A DNA stretch of 64,000 nt, taken from Pseudomonadota bacterium. Lineage in GTDB: Bacteria > Desulfobacterota > Desulfobulbia > Desulfobulbales > Desulfurivibrionaceae. The notes under the pieces were generated by a model. The model had not been told where the DNA came from, ran no database searches, and worked only from the letters and a program-made list of their open reading frames with translations. Numbering within the stretch: the first letter of the stretch is position 1; the number at the start of each line of letters is the position of its first letter. Location of the stretch: the NCBI GenBank assembly GCA_018830485.1, contig JAHJRQ010000015.1, positions 434,001 through 498,000 on the forward strand, in the 5' to 3' direction. The translations under genes and the position numbers were made by a program. Of this stretch, positions 45,669-54,700 are shown piece by piece.

Positions 45669-46280
45669 TTACTTCAGGGCGTCGTACACATGCCCCACCA
45701 GTTTCGGACCGGGGGTCAGGGTCTTGTCGCCTGCTTCCCAGCGGGCCGGGCACGCCTCGGCGGGATGGGCGGCCACATAGACGCTGGCCTTGAGTTTCCG
45801 CAAGAGTTCCTTGGCGCTGCGGCCGACGTTGTAAAAATTCACCTCTGAGGCAACCAGCTTGCCCTCCGGGCTGATGATAAAGGTGCCGCGCAGGGCAAGA
45901 CCAGTGGTGTAGTCATAGACCCCGAACAACTTGGCCACGGTGCCGGTGGGGTCTGCGGCCATGGGGTATTTGGCGTTTTCCAGAAATTTCTCTTCCCGTT
46001 TCCAGGCGAGATGGGTGTAAACGGTGTCGGTGCTCACCGTGATCACCTCACCGCCCGCTGCCCTGATATTGTCGTACTCGTCGGCCAAATCGCCCAACTC
46101 GGTGGAGCAAACAAAGGTAAAGTCAGCGGGATAGAAAACCAGGACGGTCCACTTTCCGGCATTTTTCAGCTTTTCCAGGGAAGTGGTGCCGAACCCGTAA
46201 TCGGTCGGCTCGTATGTTTCCATGGTAAAATCGGGGACATTCTGACCAACCTGTAAACAACCGCAGCAGTTTTCACCCAT
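45669..46280 (-). CDS. 2-Cys peroxiredoxin, AhpC type
   Basis: A 203-residue thiol peroxidase that reduces hydrogen and alkyl peroxides. The peroxidatic cysteine is in FYPADFTFVCSTEL and the resolving cysteine in EACPARW, typical of the AhpC/Prx1 group. The N-terminus MGENCCGCLQVGQ carries three extra cysteines, an unusual feature that might bind metal or add redox switching. ATG 46280 has a GGAG site; the longer open frame to 46364 lies across the control region. A near-perfect Fur/PerR box lies 50 bp upstream, so peroxide or iron control is likely. No AhpF-type reductase is adjacent. Confidence 0.93.
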   Translation of the reverse strand: MGENCCGCLQVGQNVPDFTMETYEPTDYGFGTTSLEKLKNAGKWTVLVFYPADFTFVCSTELGDLADEYDNIRAAGGEVITVSTDTVYTHLAWKREEKFLENAKYPMAADPTGTVAKLFGVYDYTTGLALRGTFIISPEGKLVASEVNFYNVGRSAKELLRKLKASVYVAAHPAEACPARWEAGDKTLTPGPKLVGHVYDALK

Positions 46281-46329
46281 GACATATCTCCATCGTAAAA
46301 GGAATCCGTAAGGACAGTTATTTCGCGTT

Positions 46330-46344
46330 TGATAAAAATTATCA
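46330..46344. promoter_or_regulatory. Fur/PerR-type box upstream of the peroxiredoxin gene
   Basis: TGATAAAAATTATCA is a 7-1-7 inverted repeat that differs from TGATAATNATTATCA at one position. It is placed 50 bp before the peroxiredoxin start, where a repressor would block the promoter. Peroxide-sensing PerR is the more natural partner for this gene, but Fur cannot be excluded. Confidence 0.6.
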
Positions 46345-46531
46345 TTTGCATGGAGGGCTGTCAAACCTTTTTTGTCCTGTTTCGTAAAAAAATTAAAATA
46401 TCGTTGTATTTCATTAGATTAGCTGAAAACGAGATCTCCGCATTGCCCTGATTCTGAAAAGCATGCCCGACAAAACCCTTGTGCTTTTTACTGCTTCGCG
46501 GTCTATCACGGAAAAGAAAGAGCGGCCGCGC

Positions 46532-46561
46532 TTGACACCCCCCCTCTCTTTCCCGTAAATT
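46532..46561 (+). promoter_or_regulatory. sigma-70-type promoter upstream of aroK
   Basis: TTGACA (46532-46537), an 18-nt spacer and TAAATT (46556-46561). It is followed by the GTAAC mini-element and then aroK. Confidence 0.45.
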
Positions 46562-46571
46562 CACTATGTGT

Positions 46572-46606
46572 GTAGCAACTGTTCAGCACCGTTGCCGAGC
46601 AGTTAC
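46572..46606. repeat. short derivative of the 131-bp element
   Basis: CAACTGTTCAGCACC at the left and GCCGAGCAGTTAC at the right match the two ends of the 131-bp elements, with the middle missing. It lies in the aroK leader, 53 bp ahead of the ATG. Confidence 0.45.
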
Positions 46607-46659
46607 AGATCAAGGAGCATCCTCGGGTTTTTCACCCTGGCCGGAAGACGACTTGCCAC

Positions 46660-47244
46660 ATGTTTACACCGCGGAGAAAAATAATCCTCACCGGCTACCG
46701 GGCCACCGGCAAGACCCTGGTGGGTTTGACGCTGGCCGAACACCTGCACCTCGATTTCATCGACATGGACGAGATGCTCGTGGCCAGGGCAGGACAGTCC
46801 ATCCGACAGATCGTCGCCCAACACGGGTGGGGGCAGTTCCGCCTCCTGGAGCGCGACCTGCTGGCCGAAATGGTCTGCCGCAAAGACGCGGTCATCTCCA
46901 CCGGCGGCGGGGCGATCCTCCATCAGGATATCTGGAACCTCTTGCGGCAGACCGGCCTCACCGTATGGCTCACGGCGGATATCGACACCATCTGCCGCAG
47001 GCTGGCCGAGGATGCAAACAGTGCGGAGCAGCGGCCCACGCTCACCGACTCGGACCTCTATGTCGAGGTGGCCCAGGTGCTGGCCGAACGGGATCCGCTC
47101 TATGAAAAAGGTTCGCACCTTACCGTGGACACCAGCAACAAGACCGCGGGCGAAATCGTGCATATCATTGAAACGGCCCTGGGAGACGACGCGTTTCTTC
47201 GCGAGGTCGAAGCCTCGCTCCCCAAGGACCCCATATTCTGTTAG
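46660..47244 (+). CDS. aroK: shikimate kinase
   Basis: A 194-residue P-loop kinase that makes shikimate 3-phosphate, the fifth step of the chorismate pathway. It shows Walker A TGYRATGKT, the shikimate-binding DMDEML and Arg in the ERDLLAEM stretch, and GGGA (STGGGAILH). The C-terminus is about 20 residues longer than E. coli AroK. There is no clear ribosome site ahead of ATG 46660. aroC follows after 9 bp, so the two are one operon, with the lipoprotein gene probably also included. Confidence 0.93.
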   Translation: MFTPRRKIILTGYRATGKTLVGLTLAEHLHLDFIDMDEMLVARAGQSIRQIVAQHGWGQFRLLERDLLAEMVCRKDAVISTGGGAILHQDIWNLLRQTGLTVWLTADIDTICRRLAEDANSAEQRPTLTDSDLYVEVAQVLAERDPLYEKGSHLTVDTSNKTAGEIVHIIETALGDDAFLREVEASLPKDPIFC

Positions 47245-47253
47245 GTGTAAATA

Positions 47254-48309
47254 ATGGCTGGAAATACCTTTGGCTCTCTTTTTCGCGTAACCACCTGGGG
47301 CGAGTCCCACGGCACGGCCGTAGGCGCCACCATCGACGGATGCCCCCCCGGGCTGCCGCTCGCCGCCCAGGATATCCAGGCGGAGCTGGACCGCAGACGG
47401 CCCGGCAAAGGCGGGCCCGCGGCCAGCCCCAGAAAGGAACCGGACGCAGTGGAGATCCTCTCCGGGATCTTTGAGGGAAAAACCACCGGCACCCCCATCG
47501 CCCTGGCCATCTTCAACAAGGACGCCCACAGCAAATCCTACGACAATCTCAAGGATATCTTCCGGCCTGGGCATGGCGACATCACCTATCTTGCCAAATA
47601 CGGTCTCCGTGATCACCGGGGCGGCGGCCGGGCCTCGGCCCGGGAAACCGCGGGCCGGGTGGCCGCCGGGGCAGTGGCGAAAAAACTCCTCAGCCTGCAC
47701 GGCATCACGGTTACGGCCTACACCGTGGCTCTGGGCGGGATCACCACCGACAAACGCAATCTGAGCGAAATCAACGACAACCCGTTGTTCTGCCCGGACA
47801 ACGAGGCCGCCGCCACAATGATCGGCCACATCGAGAGGGTGCGCAAAGAGGGCGACACCCTGGGCGGCATTGTCGAGATTCTCGCCACCGGCTGTCCGGC
47901 GGGATTGGGCGAACCGGTGTTCGAAAAACTCGACGCGGCCCTGGCCGGGGCGCTGATGTCCATTGGCGCGGTCAAGGGGGTGGAGATCGGCGCAGGCTTT
48001 GCCGCCGCAGGAATGCGGGGCTCGGAAAACAACGACGTTATCCTGCCCGAGGGGTTTGCCACCAACAACAGCGGCGGCATCCTGGCCGGGATCTCCAACG
48101 GCGATGCAATCGTGGCCCGGGTGGCGGTCAAGCCCATCCCCTCCATCGGCAAAGAGCAGCAGACCATCAACCTGGCCCATGAGCCGGTCACGGTCAGCAT
48201 CGGCGGACGGCACGACATCTCCGCCATTCCCCGGATCATCCCGGTCTGCGAGGCCATGGTGGCTCTGTGCCTGGCCGACCATCTGCTGCGGCAGAAGGCC
48301 ATTGCCTGA
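47254..48309 (+). CDS. aroC: chorismate synthase
   Basis: A 351-residue FMN-dependent lyase that converts 5-enolpyruvylshikimate 3-phosphate to chorismate. Signature blocks are GESHGTAVGATIDGCPPGL at the N-terminus, RPGHGDITYLAKYGLRDHRGGGRASARET in the middle (positions about 107-135), and GISNGDAIVARVAVKP later. It belongs to the E. coli-type length group. Second gene of the aroKC operon. Confidence 0.97.
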   Translation: MAGNTFGSLFRVTTWGESHGTAVGATIDGCPPGLPLAAQDIQAELDRRRPGKGGPAASPRKEPDAVEILSGIFEGKTTGTPIALAIFNKDAHSKSYDNLKDIFRPGHGDITYLAKYGLRDHRGGGRASARETAGRVAAGAVAKKLLSLHGITVTAYTVALGGITTDKRNLSEINDNPLFCPDNEAAATMIGHIERVRKEGDTLGGIVEILATGCPAGLGEPVFEKLDAALAGALMSIGAVKGVEIGAGFAAAGMRGSENNDVILPEGFATNNSGGILAGISNGDAIVARVAVKPIPSIGKEQQTINLAHEPVTVSIGGRHDISAIPRIIPVCEAMVALCLADHLLRQKAIA

Positions 48310-48336
48310 GCGCCACGCGCACACAAAGGAAAAGCC

Positions 48337-48564
48337 ATGAAATCTCTTTCCCTGCTTTTTTGCCTCGCTGTTTGCTGCGCCGGTTGCTCGTCGAAAGAGC
48401 AGGTGTACGAACGTCTGTATGAGGGGTTCAAAATGCGTGAGCGGATGACTCAGCACCCGGTTGATCTCGCTTTGCAAGAACCGATCTCCTATGATCGATA
48501 CAAAAGGGAAACCGGAACTGATCGCGAACCGGAGCCCCCTGTCCCGGGCGAAATCCCGCAATAA
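48337..48564 (+). CDS. small lipoprotein, unknown
   Basis: A 75-residue protein with a signal and a lipobox ending CCAGC (Cys17), then a short polar tail rich in charged residues and proline. An AAGGA site precedes ATG 48337, and it starts 27 bp after aroC. I do not recognise the mature part. It is likely an outer- or inner-membrane anchored peptide. Confidence 0.65.
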   Translation: MKSLSLLFCLAVCCAGCSSKEQVYERLYEGFKMRERMTQHPVDLALQEPISYDRYKRETGTDREPEPPVPGEIPQ

Positions 48565-48614
48565 TGGATCCTGCTCTCACATAAGCACACAGCCCCATTG
48601 TAACCGGAGAAGTC

Positions 48615-50228
48615 ATGGCCCCTGAATCCCGCCAGCACAAAAAAATCAACAATGTCTGGATGCTGACCCGCGAGTATGACGGCCTGGCCGGGGCCGGCGG
48701 GGTCAAGGATGTGGCCCGGCAACTGGCCGAGGCCCTGGCGCGCTCGGGCCGCAAGGTCAGCGTGGTCCTGCCGCTCTACGGCTTCATGGACCCTGGGCAA
48801 CTGGGCTTTGCCCAACTGGATCTGGGGTTTGACCTCGACATGGACTATGCCGGGGAGCCGCGCCGGGAATATGTGCGGATCTTTTTCAAAACAACACTCC
48901 CGGCGGCTAAAAAAGGAACGCTTGCCATCTACCTGATCGACGCGGCCCGCTATCTGGAAAAAAAGAGCGTTTACACCTACACCGCCGAGGACGAAGCCCT
49001 GGACCCGTTTCACCACCAGGGTTCCGGCCATTTCGACTATTTCGCCATGAACGTTCTGCTGCAAAAGGCGGCGGCGGCCCTGATTATCCGCTTGGACCAA
49101 CGCCCCGATATCATCCACTGCCACGACGGCCACACCGCCATCCTCCCGGCCATGCTTCGCGAAACGGAAGGTTGGCGCCATTACTTCGCCGAAACCGGCT
49201 GCGTGGTGACCATCCACAACGCCGGGACCGGCTACCATCAGGAGGTGGGCGACCTGCCCTTTGCCGAGGCGATCACCGGGTTGCCAAGCTCCCTGATCAC
49301 CGCCAATCTGCTGGACGGCAAATTCGACCCCTTTCTCGCCGCCTCGCCCTATGCGGTGATGAACACGGTGAGCGAAAACTATGCCCGGGAGCTGCGGGAA
49401 ACCGACGACGACGCGCTGACCGGCATGCTCGGCCACCGGCTCCTGGCCCGGGGCGTGGTGCTCAAGGGCGTGACCAACGGCATCAACCCGGCGGACTTTG
49501 ACCCGGCCAAGCCAAAACCCCTGGGCCTGGCCGCCGCTTTCAACCCCGCCACCGGCGATCTGGCGGGCAAGGCGAAATGCCGCCGGAGCCTGCTCAAGGA
49601 TCTGGCCGGGCACCGCCTCAAAACGGTTCGCCAGACCGGCACCCTGGACGACCGCTCCGGCATCCCGCTGTTCACCTTTGTCGGCCGCTTTTCCGCCCAA
49701 AAGGGGGTGGACAAGCTGCTGGGGGCGCTGGAAACCCTGCTGCCCCTGGACCAGAATTTCCAGGTCCTGATCCAGGGCTCGGGCAGCAAGGAGATCGAGA
49801 CGGCCCTGGCCGGGCTGGCCGCTTCCCGCAAAAACCAGGGCCGCATCTGCCTGCTGCGCGGCTACGACCAGCAGCTTGCCAACCGCATCTACGCCGCAGG
49901 GGATTTTTTTCTCATCCCCTCCCGCTACGAGCCCTGCGGCCTTACCGACTATATCGCCCAGCTCTTCGGCAACCTGCCCATCGTCCACCACATCGGCGGG
50001 TTGGTCAAGGTGAGGGACGGGGAAACCGGCTTTGCCTATCCGGAGCACAAATCCGCCGCCCTGATGGGCGCCATGCAGAAAGCGATGCAGACCTTCCGGG
50101 ACAATCCCCACAAAATCCTGGCCATGCAGCAGGCCGCCATCAGGACCATCCACGACGCCTGCACCTGGGATAAAGTGCTGGTCCATTATTTAGCGCTTTA
50201 TCGCGAGGCGGTTTCGCAGGTACAATAA
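48615..50228 (+). CDS. glgA: glycogen/starch synthase-like glycosyltransferase (GT5)
   Basis: A 537-residue GT-B enzyme with the N-terminal starch-synthase catalytic domain (DIIHCHDGHTAILPAML, then YHQEVG..., VMNTVSENYAREL and VTNGINPADFDP) and the C-terminal GT1-type domain (FTFVGRFSAQKGVDKLL; IPSRYEPCGLTDYIAQLFGNLPIVHHIGGL). These enzymes extend alpha-1,4-glucans from ADP- or UDP-glucose. The KTGGL motif that binds the nucleotide sugar in bacterial GlgA appears as GAGGV (about residues 26-30), so the lysine is missing; donor or acceptor may differ. ATG 48615 has GGAG. Other glg genes are not nearby. Confidence 0.82.
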   Translation: MAPESRQHKKINNVWMLTREYDGLAGAGGVKDVARQLAEALARSGRKVSVVLPLYGFMDPGQLGFAQLDLGFDLDMDYAGEPRREYVRIFFKTTLPAAKKGTLAIYLIDAARYLEKKSVYTYTAEDEALDPFHHQGSGHFDYFAMNVLLQKAAAALIIRLDQRPDIIHCHDGHTAILPAMLRETEGWRHYFAETGCVVTIHNAGTGYHQEVGDLPFAEAITGLPSSLITANLLDGKFDPFLAASPYAVMNTVSENYARELRETDDDALTGMLGHRLLARGVVLKGVTNGINPADFDPAKPKPLGLAAAFNPATGDLAGKAKCRRSLLKDLAGHRLKTVRQTGTLDDRSGIPLFTFVGRFSAQKGVDKLLGALETLLPLDQNFQVLIQGSGSKEIETALAGLAASRKNQGRICLLRGYDQQLANRIYAAGDFFLIPSRYEPCGLTDYIAQLFGNLPIVHHIGGLVKVRDGETGFAYPEHKSAALMGAMQKAMQTFRDNPHKILAMQQAAIRTIHDACTWDKVLVHYLALYREAVSQVQ

Positions 50229-50302
50229 TTCCGCGCCTTCAGGGAAAAACGACAGAAAAAAATGTCCAGCTTGGAGCCGAGAAGTTGGAAAAACCACGGA
50301 CC

Positions 50303-50433
50303 GTAACTGTTCAGCAGTGCCGCAGATGCGCGGAAGAGGCCTGCGACGTGTGCTATTGCACATGAGCAGGCCGATGACAGCTAAGCGAGCACAGCGAGAC
50401 TGCGAAGCAGGTGCGGTGCTGCTGGACAGTTAC
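50303..50433. repeat. 131-bp palindromic element, copy 2
   Basis: It starts GTAACTGTTCAGCAGTGCC and ends GTGCTGCTGGACAGTTAC. The terminal inverted repeat is about 20 bp. An inner hairpin, GGCCTGC...GCAGGCC with GTGTGC-TATT-GCACAT at its tip, spans 50339-50373. It ends 20 nt before the gap ATG. At terminal pair 6, T-A here is C-G in the copy at 40930, a compensatory change. Confidence 0.82.
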
Positions 50434-50453
50434 ACACACACAAGGAGACTGGC

Positions 50454-51458
50454 ATGACGATACGCATAGGCATCAACGGTTTTGGCCGCATCGGCCGCAA
50501 CATCTTTCGCGCCATCGATAAAGATCCGCTCTTTGGTGATATCGAAGTCGTCGCCATCAACGACCTGACCAACAACGCCACCCTGGCCCATCTGCTCAAG
50601 TACGACTCGATCATGGGAGTGTACGATAAAAGCGTGACCCCCTCCGAGGACGGCATTGTGGTCAACGGCCGCCTGGTTAAAATCTTCAATCACCGCAATC
50701 CCGCCGACATTCCCTGGGGCAGGCTTGGAGTCGAGTACGTGGTCGAATCCACCGGTCTTTTCACCGATGCGGACAAGGCGGCCATGCACCTTGAAGCCGG
50801 CGCCAAGAAGGTGGTGATCTCCGCCCCGGCCAAGGGCAAGGTCAAAACCATCGTCATGGGGGTCAACGAAGACGAGTACAACCCCACGGAAGACCACATT
50901 ATCTCCAACGCCTCCTGCACCACCAACTGCCTGGCCCCCATGGTCAAGGTCATCCTCGACCGCTTCGGCATCAAGACCGGGTTGATGACCACGGTCCACT
51001 CCTATACCAACGACCAGTGCATCCTGGATTTTCCGCACAGCGACCTGCGCCGCGCCCGGGCCGGGGCGCTCTCCATGATCCCCACCAAAACCGGAGCCGC
51101 GGCCGCCGTCTCCCTGGTGATCCCCGAGCTGAAAGGCAAGTTCGACGGCTTGGCCGTGCGGGTGCCCACCCCCAACGTCTCCCTGGTGGACGCGGTCATG
51201 GAGGTGGAACGGCCGACCACGGTGCCGGAGGTGAACCAGGCCCTTAAAGAAGCCGCCAACCGGTATCTGGGCTATTCGGAAGAGCCCCTGGTCTCCATCG
51301 ACTACCAGGGCAACCCGCACTCCTCGGTAGTGGACGCCCTGTCCACCAAGGTTATCGGCACCTCGGTCAAGGTGCTCTCCTGGTACGACAACGAATGGGG
51401 CTACTCCAACCGGGTGCTGGATTTGATTTTGATGATGGAGAGTCAGAAGCCGCTGTAA
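50454..51458 (+). CDS. gap: glyceraldehyde-3-phosphate dehydrogenase, type I
   Basis: A 334-residue NAD(P)-dependent enzyme of glycolysis and gluconeogenesis. It opens IRIGINGFGRIGRNIFRAI with the Rossmann glycines and has the catalytic cysteine in SNASCTTNCLAPM (about 150), the partner His in VHSYTNDQ and the C-terminal SWYDNEWGYSNR. ATG 50454 has an AAGGAG site and directly follows the 131-bp element. Confidence 0.97.
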   Translation: MTIRIGINGFGRIGRNIFRAIDKDPLFGDIEVVAINDLTNNATLAHLLKYDSIMGVYDKSVTPSEDGIVVNGRLVKIFNHRNPADIPWGRLGVEYVVESTGLFTDADKAAMHLEAGAKKVVISAPAKGKVKTIVMGVNEDEYNPTEDHIISNASCTTNCLAPMVKVILDRFGIKTGLMTTVHSYTNDQCILDFPHSDLRRARAGALSMIPTKTGAAAAVSLVIPELKGKFDGLAVRVPTPNVSLVDAVMEVERPTTVPEVNQALKEAANRYLGYSEEPLVSIDYQGNPHSSVVDALSTKVIGTSVKVLSWYDNEWGYSNRVLDLILMMESQKPL

Positions 51459-51784
51459 GGACGGAACGGACCTGGGAATCTGGATATCATGCCCGGCTGG
51501 GTGATATCCAGGAGCCGGCAGGTCGGGTAGAGCACAGCGAAACCAGGCGCAAACAACTCCAGCGCGGAAGGCAAATCATGCTGTACCGGCGCGGCGACGA
51601 AACCGGTGCATGACACCCGCGACCCGCCATACGCATACAAAGGCAAAGCCACCGTCATCCCGTCGGTGACCGTGGATTTCTGCCCGGCCTGCTGTGAAGT
51701 TGTCCTTGGGGCCGCCGACTCGGCACGCTCCGGCACGGCGCCGCTGGAGTTCAACAAGCAGGTAAAAACCGAAGGCTGAACGGC
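51459..51784. other. 326-bp gap between gap and the PPDK-like gene
   Basis: I find no credible gene, and no strong hairpin apart from GGATATCA...TGATATCC (about 51481-51509), which forms an 8-bp stem. An antisense open frame crosses it but is only the continuation of a shadow frame of the next gene. Confidence 0.4.
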
Positions 51785-54700
51785 ATGACCACCGACCATA
51801 CCCCGCCGGAACTCGAATCGGACGCCCTCAAGGCCAACCTCCTTGAAACCGCGGTGGATTCGGTGACCATCGATGAGGCGCTGCTGCCGCTCCTTGAGAT
51901 CGTCAACAACTACCGGGGGATAAGCACAACCCTGGAAACCCTGCTCTATGAGGTCAGCCATCCGTTCCGCAACTGGAAGATGATCCTGCCCCGGCTCCGT
52001 TCCTTTGTTCTCAAAAATATCGACCATTATTTCCGGCACGAGCAGGGGCCCCAGGCCTTCCCCCTCTTCTGCGGAATATTCCTCAAGGCGGTGGAGGATT
52101 GCCGCAAGAACGAACCGCTGCTGGCCACGGCCATGGAAGGGTTGCTGGCCTACCTGGACAAACAGACCTCCCTGCTTGCCGACGACAGCCTGCCGCGCTA
52201 TCAAACCGCCCTGGCTGCGTGTTTTGAGCGCCTTCGCGCGCTGGACGACGAGGTGCTGCTCTTTTTGGTCCAGGGCCACCATCCCCTGGGCAAGATCCTG
52301 GCCCGGCTGCACGGGTTGTGCCTTGCCGCTCCGGGCTGCAGCGGCGAGACAAGCGCGGCCCGCCTTCTGCAGCGGGTTCTGACCCTCAACTACCGCTATT
52401 GGCTGAAGGAAGAAGACCCCCTCGCCTGGTTTACCGCGCAATGCGGCGATCTCTGCATGGGCTGGCGCTCCGGCACCCTGTTCAACGCCATTTCCCATCA
52501 ACGGCTGAACGAACATCTCGCCGCCGTCACCCAGCTTGATCCGGCAGCCCCCGGCGCTTTGGGCGCCATGCTTGCCCTGCCCAACCACATGGACATCATC
52601 CGCCTCTACAAAGAGGCGCCGGACCGGCTCGGAGAGGAGATCGCCACCGAAGAACTGGCCATGGACCGCTTTGCCGAGAACCGCAAGCTGCTCTTTCTCT
52701 TCCGGATCATGGACACTGCGGGGCTGGGACTGATCCACGAGGAAACCCTGCGCGAGATCAACCGCAGCCTGGTCCAGCTCATCCGCCAGCAAACCTTCGA
52801 GGAGATCGAGCGCTTCCTGCTCACCACCCTGACGCTCCTCAAGGCCAATGTCAAAAAATACCCGCACACCTCGCTGCAATGCATCCAGGTTCTGGGAAGC
52901 GAGGTGTTCCATCGCGGCAACAGCCGTCTGGTGGAAACCTTTCTCTTCGAGACGGTGCGCTTCGGCTTCCAGTACGCCAACTTTCAGGGGCTCAACGACG
53001 ACTGGCAGCCCATCACCAACCCGGCCCATCTGGACAACATCCGGGTCTGGCTCAGCCTGATCATGCAGGAGCCGAAATGGTGCTCCACCCTGTTTTCCGC
53101 CCTGATCATCAATCTCAAGCTCTCGGGCACCTGCGTCAAGGATACCGACCTCTTCCAGCGCGACATCACCCAGCTTTTGAACCACCCCATCGAGCCCATC
53201 TACAACCTGGCCAAGCAGTTCACCAAATTGATGCCGGTTTTCTTCAATGAAATCGGGGCGGAAGGGCAGCTCCGCGATGTGTCCACCGAACTCGACGAGA
53301 TGCACCGCCGCAAGGACCGGCTCATCCATTTCCTGCGCAAGCAGAGCCATGTGGAGTCGAGCAACCTGATCGTCGATTTCATCGAAGCGATCTTTCGTTT
53401 CTGGCAGACCCTGGACAAAGCCGCCCTGGCGCCCTACCTGCCCGAGGAGGTGCTCGCGGAGGTTTCGAACCAGGGGCTGTTTGTCGAGGACCTCCACACC
53501 CTGATGGGCCGCGTGCTGGGCCATGATAGCCCCATCTCCCGGATCGAGGAGCTGCTGACCTGGGACGACCACCGCCGCGACACCTGGCTGGCCGGACAGC
53601 AGGGGATTAAATCCGAAGAGATCCGCCGTTTCACCCTGATGGTCGAGATGTACCAACTCTGCCACCAGAAGTACAACCTCGGCGTGCAGGAGATCCGGCA
53701 ACAGCTCCATCTCGCGGCCAAAAGCGGTTTTCCGGAAATGGAACAGTTGCTGGGCGATCTGGAGATCTGCGACACCTTCCAGTGCCTGGAGGCGCTGCTC
53801 GACACCCTGGAGAGCCTCAAGGAAACCATCCAGAGCCCGGAGAAATTCGAGGCCAAGGAGGATATCTACTACAAGCGCCACATCGCCGTGGACATCCCCT
53901 CGGTCTACGGCCGCTACCGGGAGAAGAAATTCGACGCCCTCGGCCTCACCTTCCGCTTGGAAAACCTGGCCAACGTCTATCTGGAAAAACTGCCCGAAAC
54001 CGTCAACCTCGCCTTCATCACCCGGGCCACCTTCATCCGGATCATCAAATGTCTGCGCCTTTACCTGCGGGCCCTGAAGATCGACGGCATCACCAGCCGG
54101 CGGCTGGAAACCTACATGTCGCTCCTGACCAGCTCGTTTAACATCAAGCGCTTCTCCTACACCCAGTACCTCGACATCTTCCGGGGGTTCACCGAGGGGG
54201 TGAAGGATATCATCTACACCTATTACACCAACATCCACGAAAACAACCTCTCCATCATCATCCCCAAGATCGGCGAGGCCAACCTGCTGCCCAAACACCG
54301 CTCGCTCTGGGAGCCTGACGATCTTCCGGCCAGCATCCTGAGGCTTTCCGAAACCTTCATGCGGGATCTCATCGCCACCACCTTCGGCCTCCAGCATCTG
54401 GACAACTTCATCACCCGCATCTACCAGACCCTGGAGCACCAGAAAGAGATCCTGAGCGAAGAGGATCTCGATCTGCTGATGACCTACAACCCGGACCGGG
54501 CGGTGAGCAGCCTGCACCTCAAGAACCACCACACCAATAACCTGATCCTCTTGGGCAACAAAGGCTTCAATCTCACCGTGCTGGCCACGGACGACAAACC
54601 CGTGCCCCCGGGCTTTATCATCACCACCGAGATCTTCCGCTGCTGGCCGGTGATCAAGGGATTTTACAAAGCCCGCGACGAGTTCATGGGCCAGGTCAAA

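Noticed and set aside
46361-46564. 67-codon open frame on the minus strand upstream of the peroxiredoxin gene
   Set aside because: Odd composition, no ribosome site, and it overlaps the aroK promoter region; no family recognised.
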